Source: Nitrosopumilus ureiphilus (lineage in GTDB: Archaea > Thermoproteota > Nitrososphaeria > Nitrososphaerales > Nitrosopumilaceae). From it: a stretch of DNA of 64,000 nt. The position numbers were made by a program, and so were the translations under genes. This document shows, one piece after another, positions 37,257-46,506 of the stretch (positions are counted from its first letter, which is position 1; each line of letters opens with the position of its first letter). The stretch is taken from the NCBI RefSeq assembly GCF_013407185.1, contig NZ_CP026995.1, positions 372,841 through 436,840 of the forward strand, given 5' to 3'. Under the pieces are notes generated by a model. That model saw only the letters and a program-made list of their open reading frames with translations. It was not told where the DNA came from and did not search any database.

Positions 37257-37565
37257 TTACATCTCTACAAATATGCTATCTGATTCTACAACAACATTGT
37301 ATGATGTTAAATCTCTTATTTTTGCTGGGAATTTTACCAGTTTTCCTGTTTTACAATCAAACTGTGCTGCATGCCAGCCACATGTAATTACGCATCCATC
37401 TAATTTTCCTTCAGATAAACTTGAACCAGAATGAGTACAAGAATCATCTGTGGCACAATAGTCCCCATCAATATTTGCAACTAAAATATCTCTTCCATCA
37501 ATAGAGACTTTGATCATCTTTCCAGGAGGAATATCTGATGTTTTTCCAGCTATAATTTTCCCCAT
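37257..37565 (-). CDS. Rieske-type [2Fe-2S] ferredoxin
   Basis: A 102-residue soluble Rieske protein. The cluster ligands are present as C43-T-H45 and C62-G-W-H65, with the loop GSSLSEGKLDG between them and HAAQFDCKTGKL after. There is no signal peptide or membrane anchor, so it is a cytoplasmic electron carrier of the bacterial-dioxygenase-ferredoxin type rather than a bc1 subunit. The redox partner is not in the window. Full length for the family. Confidence 0.9.
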   Translation of the reverse strand: MGKIIAGKTSDIPPGKMIKVSIDGRDILVANIDGDYCATDDSCTHSGSSLSEGKLDGCVITCGWHAAQFDCKTGKLVKFPAKIRDLTSYNVVVESDSIFVEM

Positions 37566-37607
37566 TGCAGTTATTATCTAACAATTCTTAATATTTTTTC
37601 GTATACG

Positions 37608-38393
37608 GTGAAAATGATGATCAGAGAGGCTAAAACTAAAGATAAAATTCCAATTCTAAAATTTTGTAAAAATACTTTTTCTTGGGGTGACTATATTGAA
37701 CAAGTTTGGGATTCTTGGCTATCTGAAGGCAATCTTTTCGTATTTGAAAAACAGTTACCTGTTGGAATCTGTCATGCATTTTACTCAAAAGACCAGATTT
37801 GGATTGAAGGTATTCGCATTGATCCTAATTTCCGGCGACAAAAAATTGCCTCAGAACTAGTAATGAATGCTGAATTAGTAGGTAAAGAAAAGAATGCTTC
37901 CCTTTCGTATATGCTAATTGACACCCAAAATTTTTCATCTTTGAACATGGCACATTCTTTAGATTATGAAATATTTCAAACCTGGAATTTTTATTCACTG
38001 TCTCCAAAAAGAAGCCTTAGTCATAAAATACAATTTGAAAAATCACTCAATCCCAAATTTTACCATCATTATGTAAAATCTTGGAGATGGCTTCCGATTG
38101 ATGATTACACTCTTTCTCAATTTTATGAGGACAAAAAAATTATCAAATCTTCTAGTTTCGATAATGATTCAATTGCAATTATTACTGATTCAGAACATTT
38201 TGATAAAACTTTGATTGTTACATTATTTTCAGGTTCAGAGAATTCTGTTTTGGAAATAATTTCATTTTTACAAAACCATGCAATTGAAAAAAATTATGAA
38301 AGAATACAAATTTTAACAAAAGAACACTTACCAGCATTTGATTCGTTAGAACATAAAATTTCATTTCATTTGATGAAAAAATCTTTAGTTTAA
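37608..38393 (+). CDS. GNAT-family acetyltransferase
   Basis: 261 residues with a GTG start (MKMMIREAKTKD); ATG at 37614 is an alternative. The GNAT core is clear: IWIEGIRIDPNFRRQKIASELVMNAE at about residues 64-89, with the R-x-x-x-I-A acetyl-CoA loop, followed by the helix-strand pair of motif B. The C-terminal 120 residues form a second, diverged domain, possibly another GNAT fold. Substrate unknown. The stop overlaps the convergent FAH gene by four bases. Confidence 0.8.
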   Translation: MKMMIREAKTKDKIPILKFCKNTFSWGDYIEQVWDSWLSEGNLFVFEKQLPVGICHAFYSKDQIWIEGIRIDPNFRRQKIASELVMNAELVGKEKNASLSYMLIDTQNFSSLNMAHSLDYEIFQTWNFYSLSPKRSLSHKIQFEKSLNPKFYHHYVKSWRWLPIDDYTLSQFYEDKKIIKSSSFDNDSIAIITDSEHFDKTLIVTLFSGSENSVLEIISFLQNHAIEKNYERIQILTKEHLPAFDSLEHKISFHLMKKSLV

Positions 38394-39259
38394 TCTGACT
38401 TGACAAACTTAATCGTGTTGTTTAAAATTCCAAGACCTTCTATCTCCATCGCTACTTTATCACCATCTTTCAAAAATACTGCATTTGGTTTGTTTAGCAT
38501 TACTCCAGCTGGAGTCCCTGTGGAAATAATATCTCCTTTTTCTAAAGTCATTACCTTGGAGATTTTTGAAACAATTTCTGGAATTTTAATGAACATATTG
38601 CTTGTAGAAGAATTCTGTCTTAATTCTCCGTTAATTTTAGTTGTTAACTTTAGATTTTGTGCGTCTTTGACTTCGTCTACTGTTGTAATCCATGGTCCAC
38701 AAGGTGCAAATGAATCAAAACTTTTGCCTCTAGTGAATTGTCTATCTTTGAATTGAATATCTCTGGCAGACACATCATTGAAAATCATGTATCCAAATAT
38801 TGCACTTGATGCATCTTTCACGCTAATATTTTTGCAGTTTTTTCCAATTATCAAGGCTAATTCTATTTCATAATCTAATTGTTTTACAAAATCTGGGCAT
38901 ATAATGTCTGATTCAGTGCTGTTGAGTGCTGTTCTTGGTTTTATTACAATGGCAGGATCTTCTGGCGCTTCCAATCCTTGTTCTTTTGCATGATCTACAT
39001 AATTAAATGCCAAACAGATAATTTTATTTGGATTTGGTATTGGAGACAACAACTTGTATTTTGAAATATTTTCTGTATATGGTAAATCGTTAATTTTATT
39101 TTTAATTTCATCATACCAACCATCAAAAAGAAAATCTTTCACATTTTGTGGAATTGGAACCCCTGTTAGGTAAGTGATCTCGTCTTTTGTAGATACTTTA
39201 TCCCCATTTACAAAACCATATGTTTCATTATTCTCATATGATAATCGTGCTATTTTCAT
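38390..39259 (-). CDS. fumarylacetoacetate hydrolase family protein
   Basis: 289 residues with the FAH-fold signature: KIICLAFNYVDHAKEQG, PAIVIKPRTAL, then DYEIELALIIGK, whose acidic residues bind the divalent metal, and later KGDIISTGTPAGV. Members open C-C bonds of beta-diketo acids or decarboxylate/isomerise dienoic acids. The exact substrate in archaea is unclear. It is full length and lies six bases downstream of the GluRS gene on the same strand. Confidence 0.85.
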   Translation of the reverse strand: MKIARLSYENNETYGFVNGDKVSTKDEITYLTGVPIPQNVKDFLFDGWYDEIKNKINDLPYTENISKYKLLSPIPNPNKIICLAFNYVDHAKEQGLEAPEDPAIVIKPRTALNSTESDIICPDFVKQLDYEIELALIIGKNCKNISVKDASSAIFGYMIFNDVSARDIQFKDRQFTRGKSFDSFAPCGPWITTVDEVKDAQNLKLTTKINGELRQNSSTSNMFIKIPEIVSKISKVMTLEKGDIISTGTPAGVMLNKPNAVFLKDGDKVAMEIEGLGILNNTIKFVKSD

Positions 39260-39265
39260 AATTAA

Positions 39266-40975
39266 TCACTTGTGTGTGAAAATTGATTGATTCTGTGAAT
39301 CTTTTCTACAATATCCAAATCTAACAAATTGAATTTCTTCTCCTTCTTTTAATTGTAGATAATGTGGTTCTGTATAGACATCTAATTCCTCCAAACTTTC
39401 TTCGTTAAACTCATCTTCAATGAATAATGTCTTTGGAATGATCATCTTAATTTCATGTGCAGTTTTTTGAGGGACCCATTGTATTTTTGTAATGCCTTTT
39501 GTATCGCCATCATTGATTAACTCTCCTTCAAATTCTGAACCAATTTTTTTAATAATTATATTTCCTAATCCTAAAAGCCTTATTTTGGTTCCCTCTTTGA
39601 AATTCTTAGCATCCTCTCCAGAAATATAGAAATTTTCATCGATCACAATTTTTCTCTTACCCATGTCGTTAATTGGATGATTTGGAATTTCTACTGATGA
39701 CATAGGCAGATTTTTGACTACTAACTTTTTTACATCACTTACCATGAACAGCCTTATGCTTTTGGCATCTACAAACTTTCGATTGAATGCTTCGAGAGCA
39801 TCAAATGGAGCAAGAGTATTTGCTTTTGTTAGTCCTAATGACATGATAAATTTTCTAATGGCTTCAGGTTTTATTCCTCTTCTTCTTAATGCTTCAAGAG
39901 TTGGTAATCTTGGATCATCGTACCATGAAACCTTTCCTTCCTCAATCAATGGCTTGATAATTCTTTTTGAAATTGGCATTCCTTTGAATTCTAATCTTGA
40001 GAAAAATCCTTGTTGCGGTTTACGCATGTTTAGGGCATCTAAAATCTCATCAATCAATTCTTTTCTAAGTTCGAATTCTTTTGAACGAAAAGCATGTGTG
40101 ACACCGTCAACACTGTCTTCAATTGCTACTGCCATATCATAGCTAGGCCAAATTCTAAATTTTTCACCTAATGTGTAATGCTTCCCATCAATTATTCTGA
40201 ATAATACTGGATCTCTCATAACTGCATTGTCTGCTTTCATATCTCCACGAAATCTAACAATAGCCTCACCTGCTTTGTATTTTGTATTCATTTTTTCCCA
40301 ATTTTTATTATTTTTATCAATATCACTCATACTGCATTTGCAATCTTTTCTTTCTCTTCTGTTCTTACTGATGTCCTCTCTTTTACAAGTACAAACATAC
40401 GCCTTTCCAGAATTTAATAACTCCAAACCTTTCTCATAAAATATCTCCATATCATCTGAAGTATTTTTTACTATATCAAATTCTATGCCTAACCATTCTA
40501 GTCCAACTTTGATGGCTGCATGGTATTCCATTCGTTCTGCTTCAGGATTGGTATCATCCATTCTTAGGATAAATTTTCCACCATACATCTTTGCATATTC
40601 TGAATTAATTATAGCAGCTTTTGCATGTCCTATGTGTGGGTAGCCATTAGGTTCTGGAGGGAATCTTGTAACAACTTTTCCTTGAACTGCTCCTTTTAAT
40701 TCTGGAAGTCCTTCTCTCTCCTCAATTTTTTCCTTAGGTGTCAAAAGTTCTGGAAAATTTTCATTAATTTCTTTTTCTTGTTCTTCAGATGATAATTGGT
40801 TAATTGAATTAACAATTTCAGAAATATCTTTTGTGATTTCTTTTACTTTACTTCGATATTCTGGTTTTGTCCCCAGAATTTTTCCCAAAATTATTTTATC
40901 TTGAGTTTTTCCTCCGTGCTCATATGCATTTTGAAGTGATAATTTTCTAACTTCTTTTCTTAATTCTTCATCCAT
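39266..40975 (-). CDS. gltX: glutamyl-tRNA synthetase, archaeal type
   Basis: 569 residues. A helical N-terminal extension of about 100 residues precedes the class I catalytic core. The core has FPPEPNGYPHIGHAKAA with the HIGH motif at 114-117, a Cys-rich insertion (CTCKREDISKNRRERKDCKCS region), and the KMSKS-like loop read as ISKRI. The C-terminal half is the beta-barrel anticodon-binding part typical of archaeal/eukaryotic GluRS. It charges tRNA-Glu and, in archaea lacking GlnRS, usually tRNA-Gln for later amidation. It precedes the FAH gene and follows the prenyl synthase gene. Confidence 0.93.
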   Translation of the reverse strand: MDEELRKEVRKLSLQNAYEHGGKTQDKIILGKILGTKPEYRSKVKEITKDISEIVNSINQLSSEEQEKEINENFPELLTPKEKIEEREGLPELKGAVQGKVVTRFPPEPNGYPHIGHAKAAIINSEYAKMYGGKFILRMDDTNPEAERMEYHAAIKVGLEWLGIEFDIVKNTSDDMEIFYEKGLELLNSGKAYVCTCKREDISKNRRERKDCKCSMSDIDKNNKNWEKMNTKYKAGEAIVRFRGDMKADNAVMRDPVLFRIIDGKHYTLGEKFRIWPSYDMAVAIEDSVDGVTHAFRSKEFELRKELIDEILDALNMRKPQQGFFSRLEFKGMPISKRIIKPLIEEGKVSWYDDPRLPTLEALRRRGIKPEAIRKFIMSLGLTKANTLAPFDALEAFNRKFVDAKSIRLFMVSDVKKLVVKNLPMSSVEIPNHPINDMGKRKIVIDENFYISGEDAKNFKEGTKIRLLGLGNIIIKKIGSEFEGELINDGDTKGITKIQWVPQKTAHEIKMIIPKTLFIEDEFNEESLEELDVYTEPHYLQLKEGEEIQFVRFGYCRKDSQNQSIFTHK

Positions 40976-40995
40976 GCCTGTTTTCCTTATTGCAA

Positions 40996-41976
40996 CTATA
41001 CACTTCTTTTAACTACAAAATCCAATAATGATATGAGTTCTGCTTTAGCAGGGCCCGAGTATTTTGATAGAGATTTTTCAGCCTTGTCTGCATATTTTAG
41101 AGCCTGTTTTCTTACATTTTTCTCGATATTTAGAGAACGAATTACATCTACGGCCTTGCTGAGATCATTTTTTGAAATTTTTGAATTTCCAAATGCCTTT
41201 AAAATTACTTTTTTATCATTACCCTTTGCTGACTTTATTGCCATTAAAATTGGAAGTGATTTTTTACCCTCTCTTAGATCATTTCCCACAGGTTTCTTTG
41301 TAATCTTAGGATCTCCCATTACTCCAATAAGATCATCTGTAATCTGGAATGCAATTCCTAAATTTCTTCCAAATGATGATAGATTTGATATGTCATCAGC
41401 ATTGTTTGTTGCACATATTGCCCCCATTGCACATGATACATCAAACAATGCAGCTGTTTTTTTGCTAACCATTGTGATGTAATCTGCTTGTGTTGGAATT
41501 TTTCCTTCCTCTGCCATTTTTACATCAAGTAACTGACCTTCACATACATCCACACATGCTTTAGCAAGTCTGGAAACTAAATGAGTTATAGCACTTGATG
41601 ATAATTTAGAATCTGTGATTAATTGAAATGCTTTTGAAAATAAAACATCTCCTGCAAGAATTGCGATAGGCATTCCAAATTTTTTGTGGACTGTAGGAAC
41701 TCCATGACGCATTTCATCATTATCCATAATATCATCGTGAACTAAAGTAAAGTTATGAACCATTTCTACGGCACTTGCAGCTGGCATGGCCTTGAAACTT
41801 TTTCCACCTAAAATTTGACAACTTCTAATAACCATGTATGGTCTAAGTCTTTTTCCTCCATTTACAATTAGGTGTCCTGCTGCATCATAGAGTTTTTTTG
41901 GATTTCCTTTTAGCTTTGAATTAAGATACTTGTTTATTGTTTTAGCATTTTTTTCAATTTGTTTAGTTTTTTTCAT
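40996..41976 (-). CDS. geranylgeranyl diphosphate synthase-type prenyltransferase
   Basis: 326 residues of the trans-isoprenyl diphosphate synthase family. Present are G41-K-R43, the first Asp-rich motif D81-D-I-M-D85 and the second, TDDLIG, which hold Mg2+-diphosphate. It condenses IPP with allylic diphosphates. Archaea use the C20 product for lipid backbones, and chain length is set by residues before the first motif (FTLVH), which I cannot call firmly. It overlaps the IDI-like gene by 14 bases within the isoprenoid cluster. Confidence 0.9.
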   Translation of the reverse strand: MKKTKQIEKNAKTINKYLNSKLKGNPKKLYDAAGHLIVNGGKRLRPYMVIRSCQILGGKSFKAMPAASAVEMVHNFTLVHDDIMDNDEMRHGVPTVHKKFGMPIAILAGDVLFSKAFQLITDSKLSSSAITHLVSRLAKACVDVCEGQLLDVKMAEEGKIPTQADYITMVSKKTAALFDVSCAMGAICATNNADDISNLSSFGRNLGIAFQITDDLIGVMGDPKITKKPVGNDLREGKKSLPILMAIKSAKGNDKKVILKAFGNSKISKNDLSKAVDVIRSLNIEKNVRKQALKYADKAEKSLSKYSGPAKAELISLLDFVVKRSV

Positions 41977-42613
41977 TTACTAATCTCCATTTTTCCTTTG
42001 GTAAATGACTCTTGATTGCTTTCTGCAATCCTTCATGAGTTTCACTATTCATCCATGTAGATAAGACATTTGCATACTTTTCAAGCATTGATTGTTCAGA
42101 TTTCTCAAGTAATTCTAATGCGATAAGCATCCATGGACAATAATTTTGAGGGTTTGTGTTTAATTCTGAGAGTAGCTCTTTTGTTGAAATCCACTTAATT
42201 TCATCTATCTCTCCCTCAATCTCTTTTAACTCTGTGGATTTGTCAATTATCCCAATCAATGTTCCGCAAATTTCATTTTCAGAACCTATGTCTTTGTAGG
42301 GGACATGATACTCAAATTTGTGGAGATAGTCCAGCTTTCCTGTAATTCCTAATTCTTCAGGCATTCTTCTTTCACCTGATGATACATATGTCTCTGATTC
42401 TCTTGGATGGCTTGCAAATGTTCCGTCCCAATCGTTTGGCCAGAGCATTTTTTCCTTTGCACGTCTTGTAAGAACGAGTCTTCCATCCCTATCAAATAAT
42501 AATGCAGTAAATGCTCTGTGAAGTTTTCCATCTGGTAAATGACACTTTACTTTTTCTTCATTACCTATTGGGTTATCGTTTTCATCAACTAAAATCACAA
42601 ATTCTTCAGACAT
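41963..42613 (-). CDS. type 1 isopentenyl diphosphate isomerase-like Nudix protein
   Basis: 216 residues from ATG 42613, which overlaps the IPK gene by eight bases; the in-frame ATG at 42643 would add ten residues and a 38-base overlap. The Nudix fold with IDI features is clear: KLHRAFTALLFDRDGRL, the SHP motif in GTFASHPRESE, GERRMPEELGI, and the E-N-E pair in SENEICG corresponding to the catalytic/metal Glu. The catalytic Cys expected directly before the S/G-H-P motif is Ala67 here. Position in the isoprenoid operon supports IPP/DMAPP isomerisation, but the missing Cys makes activity uncertain. Confidence 0.8.
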   Translation of the reverse strand: MSEEFVILVDENDNPIGNEEKVKCHLPDGKLHRAFTALLFDRDGRLVLTRRAKEKMLWPNDWDGTFASHPRESETYVSSGERRMPEELGITGKLDYLHKFEYHVPYKDIGSENEICGTLIGIIDKSTELKEIEGEIDEIKWISTKELLSELNTNPQNYCPWMLIALELLEKSEQSMLEKYANVLSTWMNSETHEGLQKAIKSHLPKEKWRLVNEKN

Positions 42614-43358
42614 TTCTTTTACTCCTAAACAATGTCCCTTCAAATTTCCTATTTTTAACCGCTTTTACAATTCTTTCCGGCTTGTTTCCATTTACGAAGA
42701 ACACATTGATTCCCATTTTTGAAATTTTTGTTGCTTCCTCCACCTTTCTAGTCATGCCTCCTGTCACATCCATCTTATTTTCTGAAATTGAAGGTATCTC
42801 ATCATGTAATTCATAAATTAATTTTTTTGATTTTAGATCTGAATACAATCCATCTTCATTTAATGCAAAAATACAGAGTCTAGGTTTTAGTATTTTTGCA
42901 AGATGAGTCATAATCTTATCTCCTGATAAAATGAATGTTTTATTCTGACCGTACCACAAGGCATCTCCGTATGTAACTGGAATTAATTCTGCCTTGGCAA
43001 TTTTTTCAATCTCTTTGATTTTTTTTATAATTGGTTTATTTCCTGACATAAAATCTGTTGGTGGCAAACAATATGGATTTAATTTATTTTGTAACAATGA
43101 ATCTAAAATTATTTTATTTAATTCAATCATCGAATTTTTAACAATTGCAACTCCTCTTGGATCATATTTCCCACCTTTAGTGTGCATGTCATATTTTACA
43201 GACCAATAATGTCCATAAGAGCCACCACCATGAACAATAATTATCGGCTCACTGATTTTCTTTAAACTCTTTGAAAGATTACTGATTGTTTTTTTCCTAG
43301 GCGATAATGGTTTTTCTTTATTTGTGATGATTGAACCTCCTAGTTTTATTAGAATCAT
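42606..43358 (-). CDS. isopentenyl phosphate kinase
   Basis: 250 residues of the amino-acid kinase fold: N-terminal MILIKLGGSIITNK with K5, the IVHGGGSYGHYWS loop with H50 in the position of the IPK catalytic His, and a C-terminal MDVTGGMTRKVEEA ATP-binding segment. It phosphorylates isopentenyl phosphate to IPP, the last step of the archaeal modified mevalonate route. It lies between mevalonate kinase (23-base gap) and the IDI-like gene, the usual archaeal order. Confidence 0.92.
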   Translation of the reverse strand: MILIKLGGSIITNKEKPLSPRKKTISNLSKSLKKISEPIIIVHGGGSYGHYWSVKYDMHTKGGKYDPRGVAIVKNSMIELNKIILDSLLQNKLNPYCLPPTDFMSGNKPIIKKIKEIEKIAKAELIPVTYGDALWYGQNKTFILSGDKIMTHLAKILKPRLCIFALNEDGLYSDLKSKKLIYELHDEIPSISENKMDVTGGMTRKVEEATKISKMGINVFFVNGNKPERIVKAVKNRKFEGTLFRSKRNV

Positions 43359-43381
43359 GATGTTCGAAATTATTTAGTCAA

Positions 43382-44323
43382 TTAAAAAGTATCCAGTCCT
43401 TTGAAATCAATTTTCACTGAAAAGCAATCATAATTGTTGTCTTTGAATTGTTTGATCGTATTATCTAAATTTGATTTATCTGTTAAAGCAAAAATACATC
43501 CTCCTCCACCTGCACCCGTGATTTTTGCTCCAAAAGATCTGTTTTTACCTATTTTGACCATGTCTCTTAATTTATCGTTTGAAATTCCTATTTTTTCAAG
43601 ATATTCTTGATTCTGAATGACTTTATTCCCTATTTCTTTGATATTGTTATCTTTTAATTCCTTCAAAACATCCTCAATCAATTCGGATTCATTCCTACAT
43701 AATGTGGAAAACTCTTCTTCGTTTTTTGCTTTGAATTCCTTTACTGCTGCAACAATGGTTTCTGTTGAATGTTCGATGTTTGAATTTGCAATTACTAAAT
43801 GGAAATTAGGTTGAGATTCTATTGTAGTAAATCCACTCTCTTTATCATACTCCATTATCCCACCATATGTGCAAACAGTACAATCTGCCCCTGAAGTATT
43901 CTGAAAAATTGTTTTTTCAGCTTCAATTGCCAGTTTTAGGATTTCTTCTTTGGTTGTATCTGCAAATAATCTAGAAATTGCTGCAGCTCCTGCAACACAA
44001 CAAGCAGATGACGAACCTAAACCTACCCCTAATGGGATCTCTGATTCTATTATGATCTCAATTCCTATGTCATGATTTTTTATTATTTTATTTGCTAAAT
44101 AATAAAATGGTTTTAGTGGAGAATTAATTTCTGAAAGTGATATGTTTTTCTCTAATTCTAATTTCCCAATGTTCGATTTGATAGAAATTTTTCTCTCTTT
44201 TGTTTTTTCTGCAGTAACTGTGATTCTTTTATCTATGGCACAAAGAATAGCTTTGATTCCATATACTACAAAATGTTCTCCAAAAAGAATTACTTTTCCT
44301 GGTGCAGAAGCTTTAGATTTCAA
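43382..44323 (-). CDS. mvk: mevalonate kinase
   Basis: 313 residues, GHMP kinase. Motif 1 SAPGKVILFGEHFVVYG at about residues 6-22, the ATP-binding PLGVGLGSSSACC at 97-109, and the C-terminal KITGAGGGGCIFAL are all intact. It makes mevalonate 5-phosphate, the first phosphorylation of the mevalonate pathway in the cytoplasm. It lies between uS2 and isopentenyl phosphate kinase, as in many archaea, and is likely co-transcribed with them. Confidence 0.93.
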   Translation of the reverse strand: MKSKASAPGKVILFGEHFVVYGIKAILCAIDKRITVTAEKTKERKISIKSNIGKLELEKNISLSEINSPLKPFYYLANKIIKNHDIGIEIIIESEIPLGVGLGSSSACCVAGAAAISRLFADTTKEEILKLAIEAEKTIFQNTSGADCTVCTYGGIMEYDKESGFTTIESQPNFHLVIANSNIEHSTETIVAAVKEFKAKNEEEFSTLCRNESELIEDVLKELKDNNIKEIGNKVIQNQEYLEKIGISNDKLRDMVKIGKNRSFGAKITGAGGGGCIFALTDKSNLDNTIKQFKDNNYDCFSVKIDFKGLDTF

Positions 44324-44346
44324 GTGAATACTAAATTCTGATTGAA

Positions 44347-44970
44347 TTATTCGATTTCCTCTTCGGTAATCTTTGTTTCAAAATCATCAATTTCATATTT
44401 CATTGATTCGTCTTCCTTTAACTCTCCTCTTTCAATGAGAACTTGACGTACAAGTAACCAGTAAACTGTAGCAAGAGCTTTTCTTCCTCTATTGTTTGCA
44501 GGAATAATTACATCTAGATTCGATGTAATGTTATCTGTATTTGCAATTCCTATGATTGGAATTCCTGCATTGGTTGCTTCAATAATGGCTTGTTCATCAA
44601 CTTGAGGATCTGAAATTAAGACTAATTTTGGTTCAATGTAATATGGTAATGATGGATTTGTTAATGTTCCAGGCATAAATCTTCCAAGAAGTTTCTTTGA
44701 ATTTAACATCTCACAGAATTTCTCAATTGGTGTTTCTGCATATTGCCTGCCTGAGCAAACTATGAGATTATCTGCTCCTAATCTGTTGATGAATTTGGCT
44801 GCAGTTTTAATTTTCTCCAACGTGATGTCTAAATCAAGCATGTAAAGTCCTTCAGGACTGGCTTTGGTGATGAATGATTTCATGAATTTTGTCTTTACTT
44901 GAGTTCCTACTCTGATTCCAGTAGCTAGGATCTTCTTTTTAATGTCAGTTGTCTCTGCTTGTTGGCTCAT
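44347..44970 (-). CDS. rps2: 30S ribosomal protein uS2
   Basis: 207 residues, archaeal/eukaryotic-type uS2: GIRVGTQVKTKFMKSFI, LYMLDLDITLEKIKTAAKFI, FMPGTLTNPSLPYYIEPKLV, and PIIGIANTDN, all strong uS2 signatures. The C-terminal tail is acidic. It is a core component of the small subunit. It is located eight bases after enolase and 23 before mevalonate kinase, the conserved archaeal eno-rps2-mvk block. Confidence 0.96.
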   Translation of the reverse strand: MSQQAETTDIKKKILATGIRVGTQVKTKFMKSFITKASPEGLYMLDLDITLEKIKTAAKFINRLGADNLIVCSGRQYAETPIEKFCEMLNSKKLLGRFMPGTLTNPSLPYYIEPKLVLISDPQVDEQAIIEATNAGIPIIGIANTDNITSNLDVIIPANNRGRKALATVYWLLVRQVLIERGELKEDESMKYEIDDFETKITEEEIE

Positions 44971-44977
44971 GACGATT

Positions 44978-46216
44978 TTAAATCTCTACCATACCGCGTA
45001 TTAAATCATGCTCTGAGAGGCGCAATAATTCATTTAATTTTGCCACTCTTTCTCCTCCCACCACTCCTACTTTGAGCATTTTTGACTTTGTAGCAAGACC
45101 AATGTGGGAAATCTGTGAATCATTAGATTCACCCGATCTATGTGATGTGATTAATTTGATATTGTTTTGATTTGCAACACTGGCAAATTCAAGTGCATCA
45201 TAAAGACTACCTGCTTGGTTTACTTTGAGAATTGCAGCATTACATGATTTTAAGCCAATTGCTTTTGTCAAAATGTCTTTATTTGTAACTGTTAAATCAT
45301 CTCCTGTAACCAACATGTCTGGGAATTTTGCTGTCAATTCTGCCATATCCTCAAACGCCTCTTCATGAACTGCATCCTCTGCATAAATCAGTTTGAATTT
45401 TTCAATAATGCCTGCTGCAAAATCTATTTGTTCTCCAGGAGAATTTTCGAATCCTGCTCTATCATAAACATATTTTCCTTTTTCTTCGTTCCATTGTGTG
45501 GATGATGCAAAATCTACTCCTAATGATACTTCTTTACCTAATGTGAATCCTAAATTCTCACAAGCTTTTGTAGAAACTTCTAATGCTTTTATATTTTCTA
45601 ATTTTGGTGCCCATCCTCCTTCATCTCCTCTCCCATTTGTAAAATGAGGATCTTCTTTTTCTAAAACACTACGTAGTTCTTTGTGAACTAACAAATTTGT
45701 TTCAATTGCATCTTCGATTGTTTTTGAACCTGTAGCACAAATCAGAATCTCTTGAATATCAGGTGTTCCAGGACCTGCATGTGCTCCGCCACCTAGAATA
45801 TTTCCTATTGGAAATGGAAATTTGAATGATGATTCTGATGATAATGTTTGAAACAGTTCCTGACCTAAAGCTTTTGATGCTGATTCCATTGATGCAATTG
45901 TAACTGCAAAAGCTAATGCTCCACCTATACTCGAATAATTTGAAGAACTATCCAAACTTTTCAGAGCATCATGAATTTCCTTAAGATCTGAGGACTCTAA
46001 ACCAATGAATTTTTGAGCATTTTCCTTTAGAATTTTTAGGCTCACTTCTGGTTTTCCATTGGGAAAACTAACTGCTTCATATTTTCCTACACTTGCTCCT
46101 GAAGGTGCACAGACTCTGCCTAGAAATTTTCCATCAGATTCTATATCTACCTCGATAGTTTTTGTTCCTCTGCTATTGTATAGAACACGTCCCTCAATTG
46201 AGGATATTTTGGCCAA
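44978..46216 (-). CDS. eno: enolase
   Basis: 412 residues, full length. N-terminal SSIEGRVLYNSRGTKTIEVD with the flexible loop around GASVG, then GGGAHAG, GDEGGWAP, the metal Asp in VTGDDLTVTN, the catalytic Lys in AILKVNQAGSL, and SHRSGES. It interconverts 2-phosphoglycerate and phosphoenolpyruvate. It begins one base after the rpoN stop and is followed by rps2, the usual archaeal transcription unit. Confidence 0.95.
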   Translation of the reverse strand: MAKISSIEGRVLYNSRGTKTIEVDIESDGKFLGRVCAPSGASVGKYEAVSFPNGKPEVSLKILKENAQKFIGLESSDLKEIHDALKSLDSSSNYSSIGGALAFAVTIASMESASKALGQELFQTLSSESSFKFPFPIGNILGGGAHAGPGTPDIQEILICATGSKTIEDAIETNLLVHKELRSVLEKEDPHFTNGRGDEGGWAPKLENIKALEVSTKACENLGFTLGKEVSLGVDFASSTQWNEEKGKYVYDRAGFENSPGEQIDFAAGIIEKFKLIYAEDAVHEEAFEDMAELTAKFPDMLVTGDDLTVTNKDILTKAIGLKSCNAAILKVNQAGSLYDALEFASVANQNNIKLITSHRSGESNDSQISHIGLATKSKMLKVGVVGGERVAKLNELLRLSEHDLIRGMVEI

Positions 46217-46217
46217 G

Positions 46218-46454
46218 TTACTCTAACTCAGATTGAACTTCTTGTTTTCTTCTCTGAATTGCTTCATAAAATGGAATTACTTGTTGAATTGTTTCTACAG
46301 TCGTCAAAAGCATTCTTCTGCAACAATATCTCTCAATTCCTAAAGAATCCAGAGTTTTAACTGGATCTTCTCCTGCTTTAATTTTATTTTGATAATCCTC
46401 AAACTTATCTGCAACTAGATTTCCACAAGTAAAACATCTAACAGGTATTAACAT
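46218..46454 (-). CDS. rpoN: DNA-directed RNA polymerase subunit N
   Basis: 78 residues from ATG 46454 (MLIPVRCFTCGN). A longer in-frame start at 46490 is rejected because RpoN/Rpb10 proteins begin exactly with this motif. Zinc ligands C7, C10, C44 and C45 are present in CFTC and YCCRR. It stabilises the Rpo3/Rpo11 platform of archaeal RNA polymerase. It is directly followed by enolase and is divergent from tRNA-Leu. Confidence 0.96.
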   Translation of the reverse strand: MLIPVRCFTCGNLVADKFEDYQNKIKAGEDPVKTLDSLGIERYCCRRMLLTTVETIQQVIPFYEAIQRRKQEVQSELE

Positions 46455-46477
46455 ACGAACGAAAAAGCAATCAAGGA

Positions 46478-46486
46478 TTATAAAAA
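46478..46486 (+). promoter_or_regulatory. TATA box for tRNA-Leu
   Basis: TTATAAAAA starts 29 bases before the mature tRNA 5' end, the usual distance for an archaeal TATA element with a short leader. A perfect inverted repeat AAGGAA-G-TTCCTT (46493-46505) fills the leader. Confidence 0.5.
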
Positions 46487-46506
46487 CCATGCAAGGAAGT
46501 TCCTTT

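Noticed and set aside
40227-40439. Plus-strand hydrophobic frame inside gltX
   Set aside because: Antisense artefact of the Cys/Lys-rich insertion of GluRS.
46455-46490. Longer rpoN start
   Set aside because: RpoN/Rpb10 proteins begin with the MLIPVRCFTCG motif, so the extra 12 residues are not expected.
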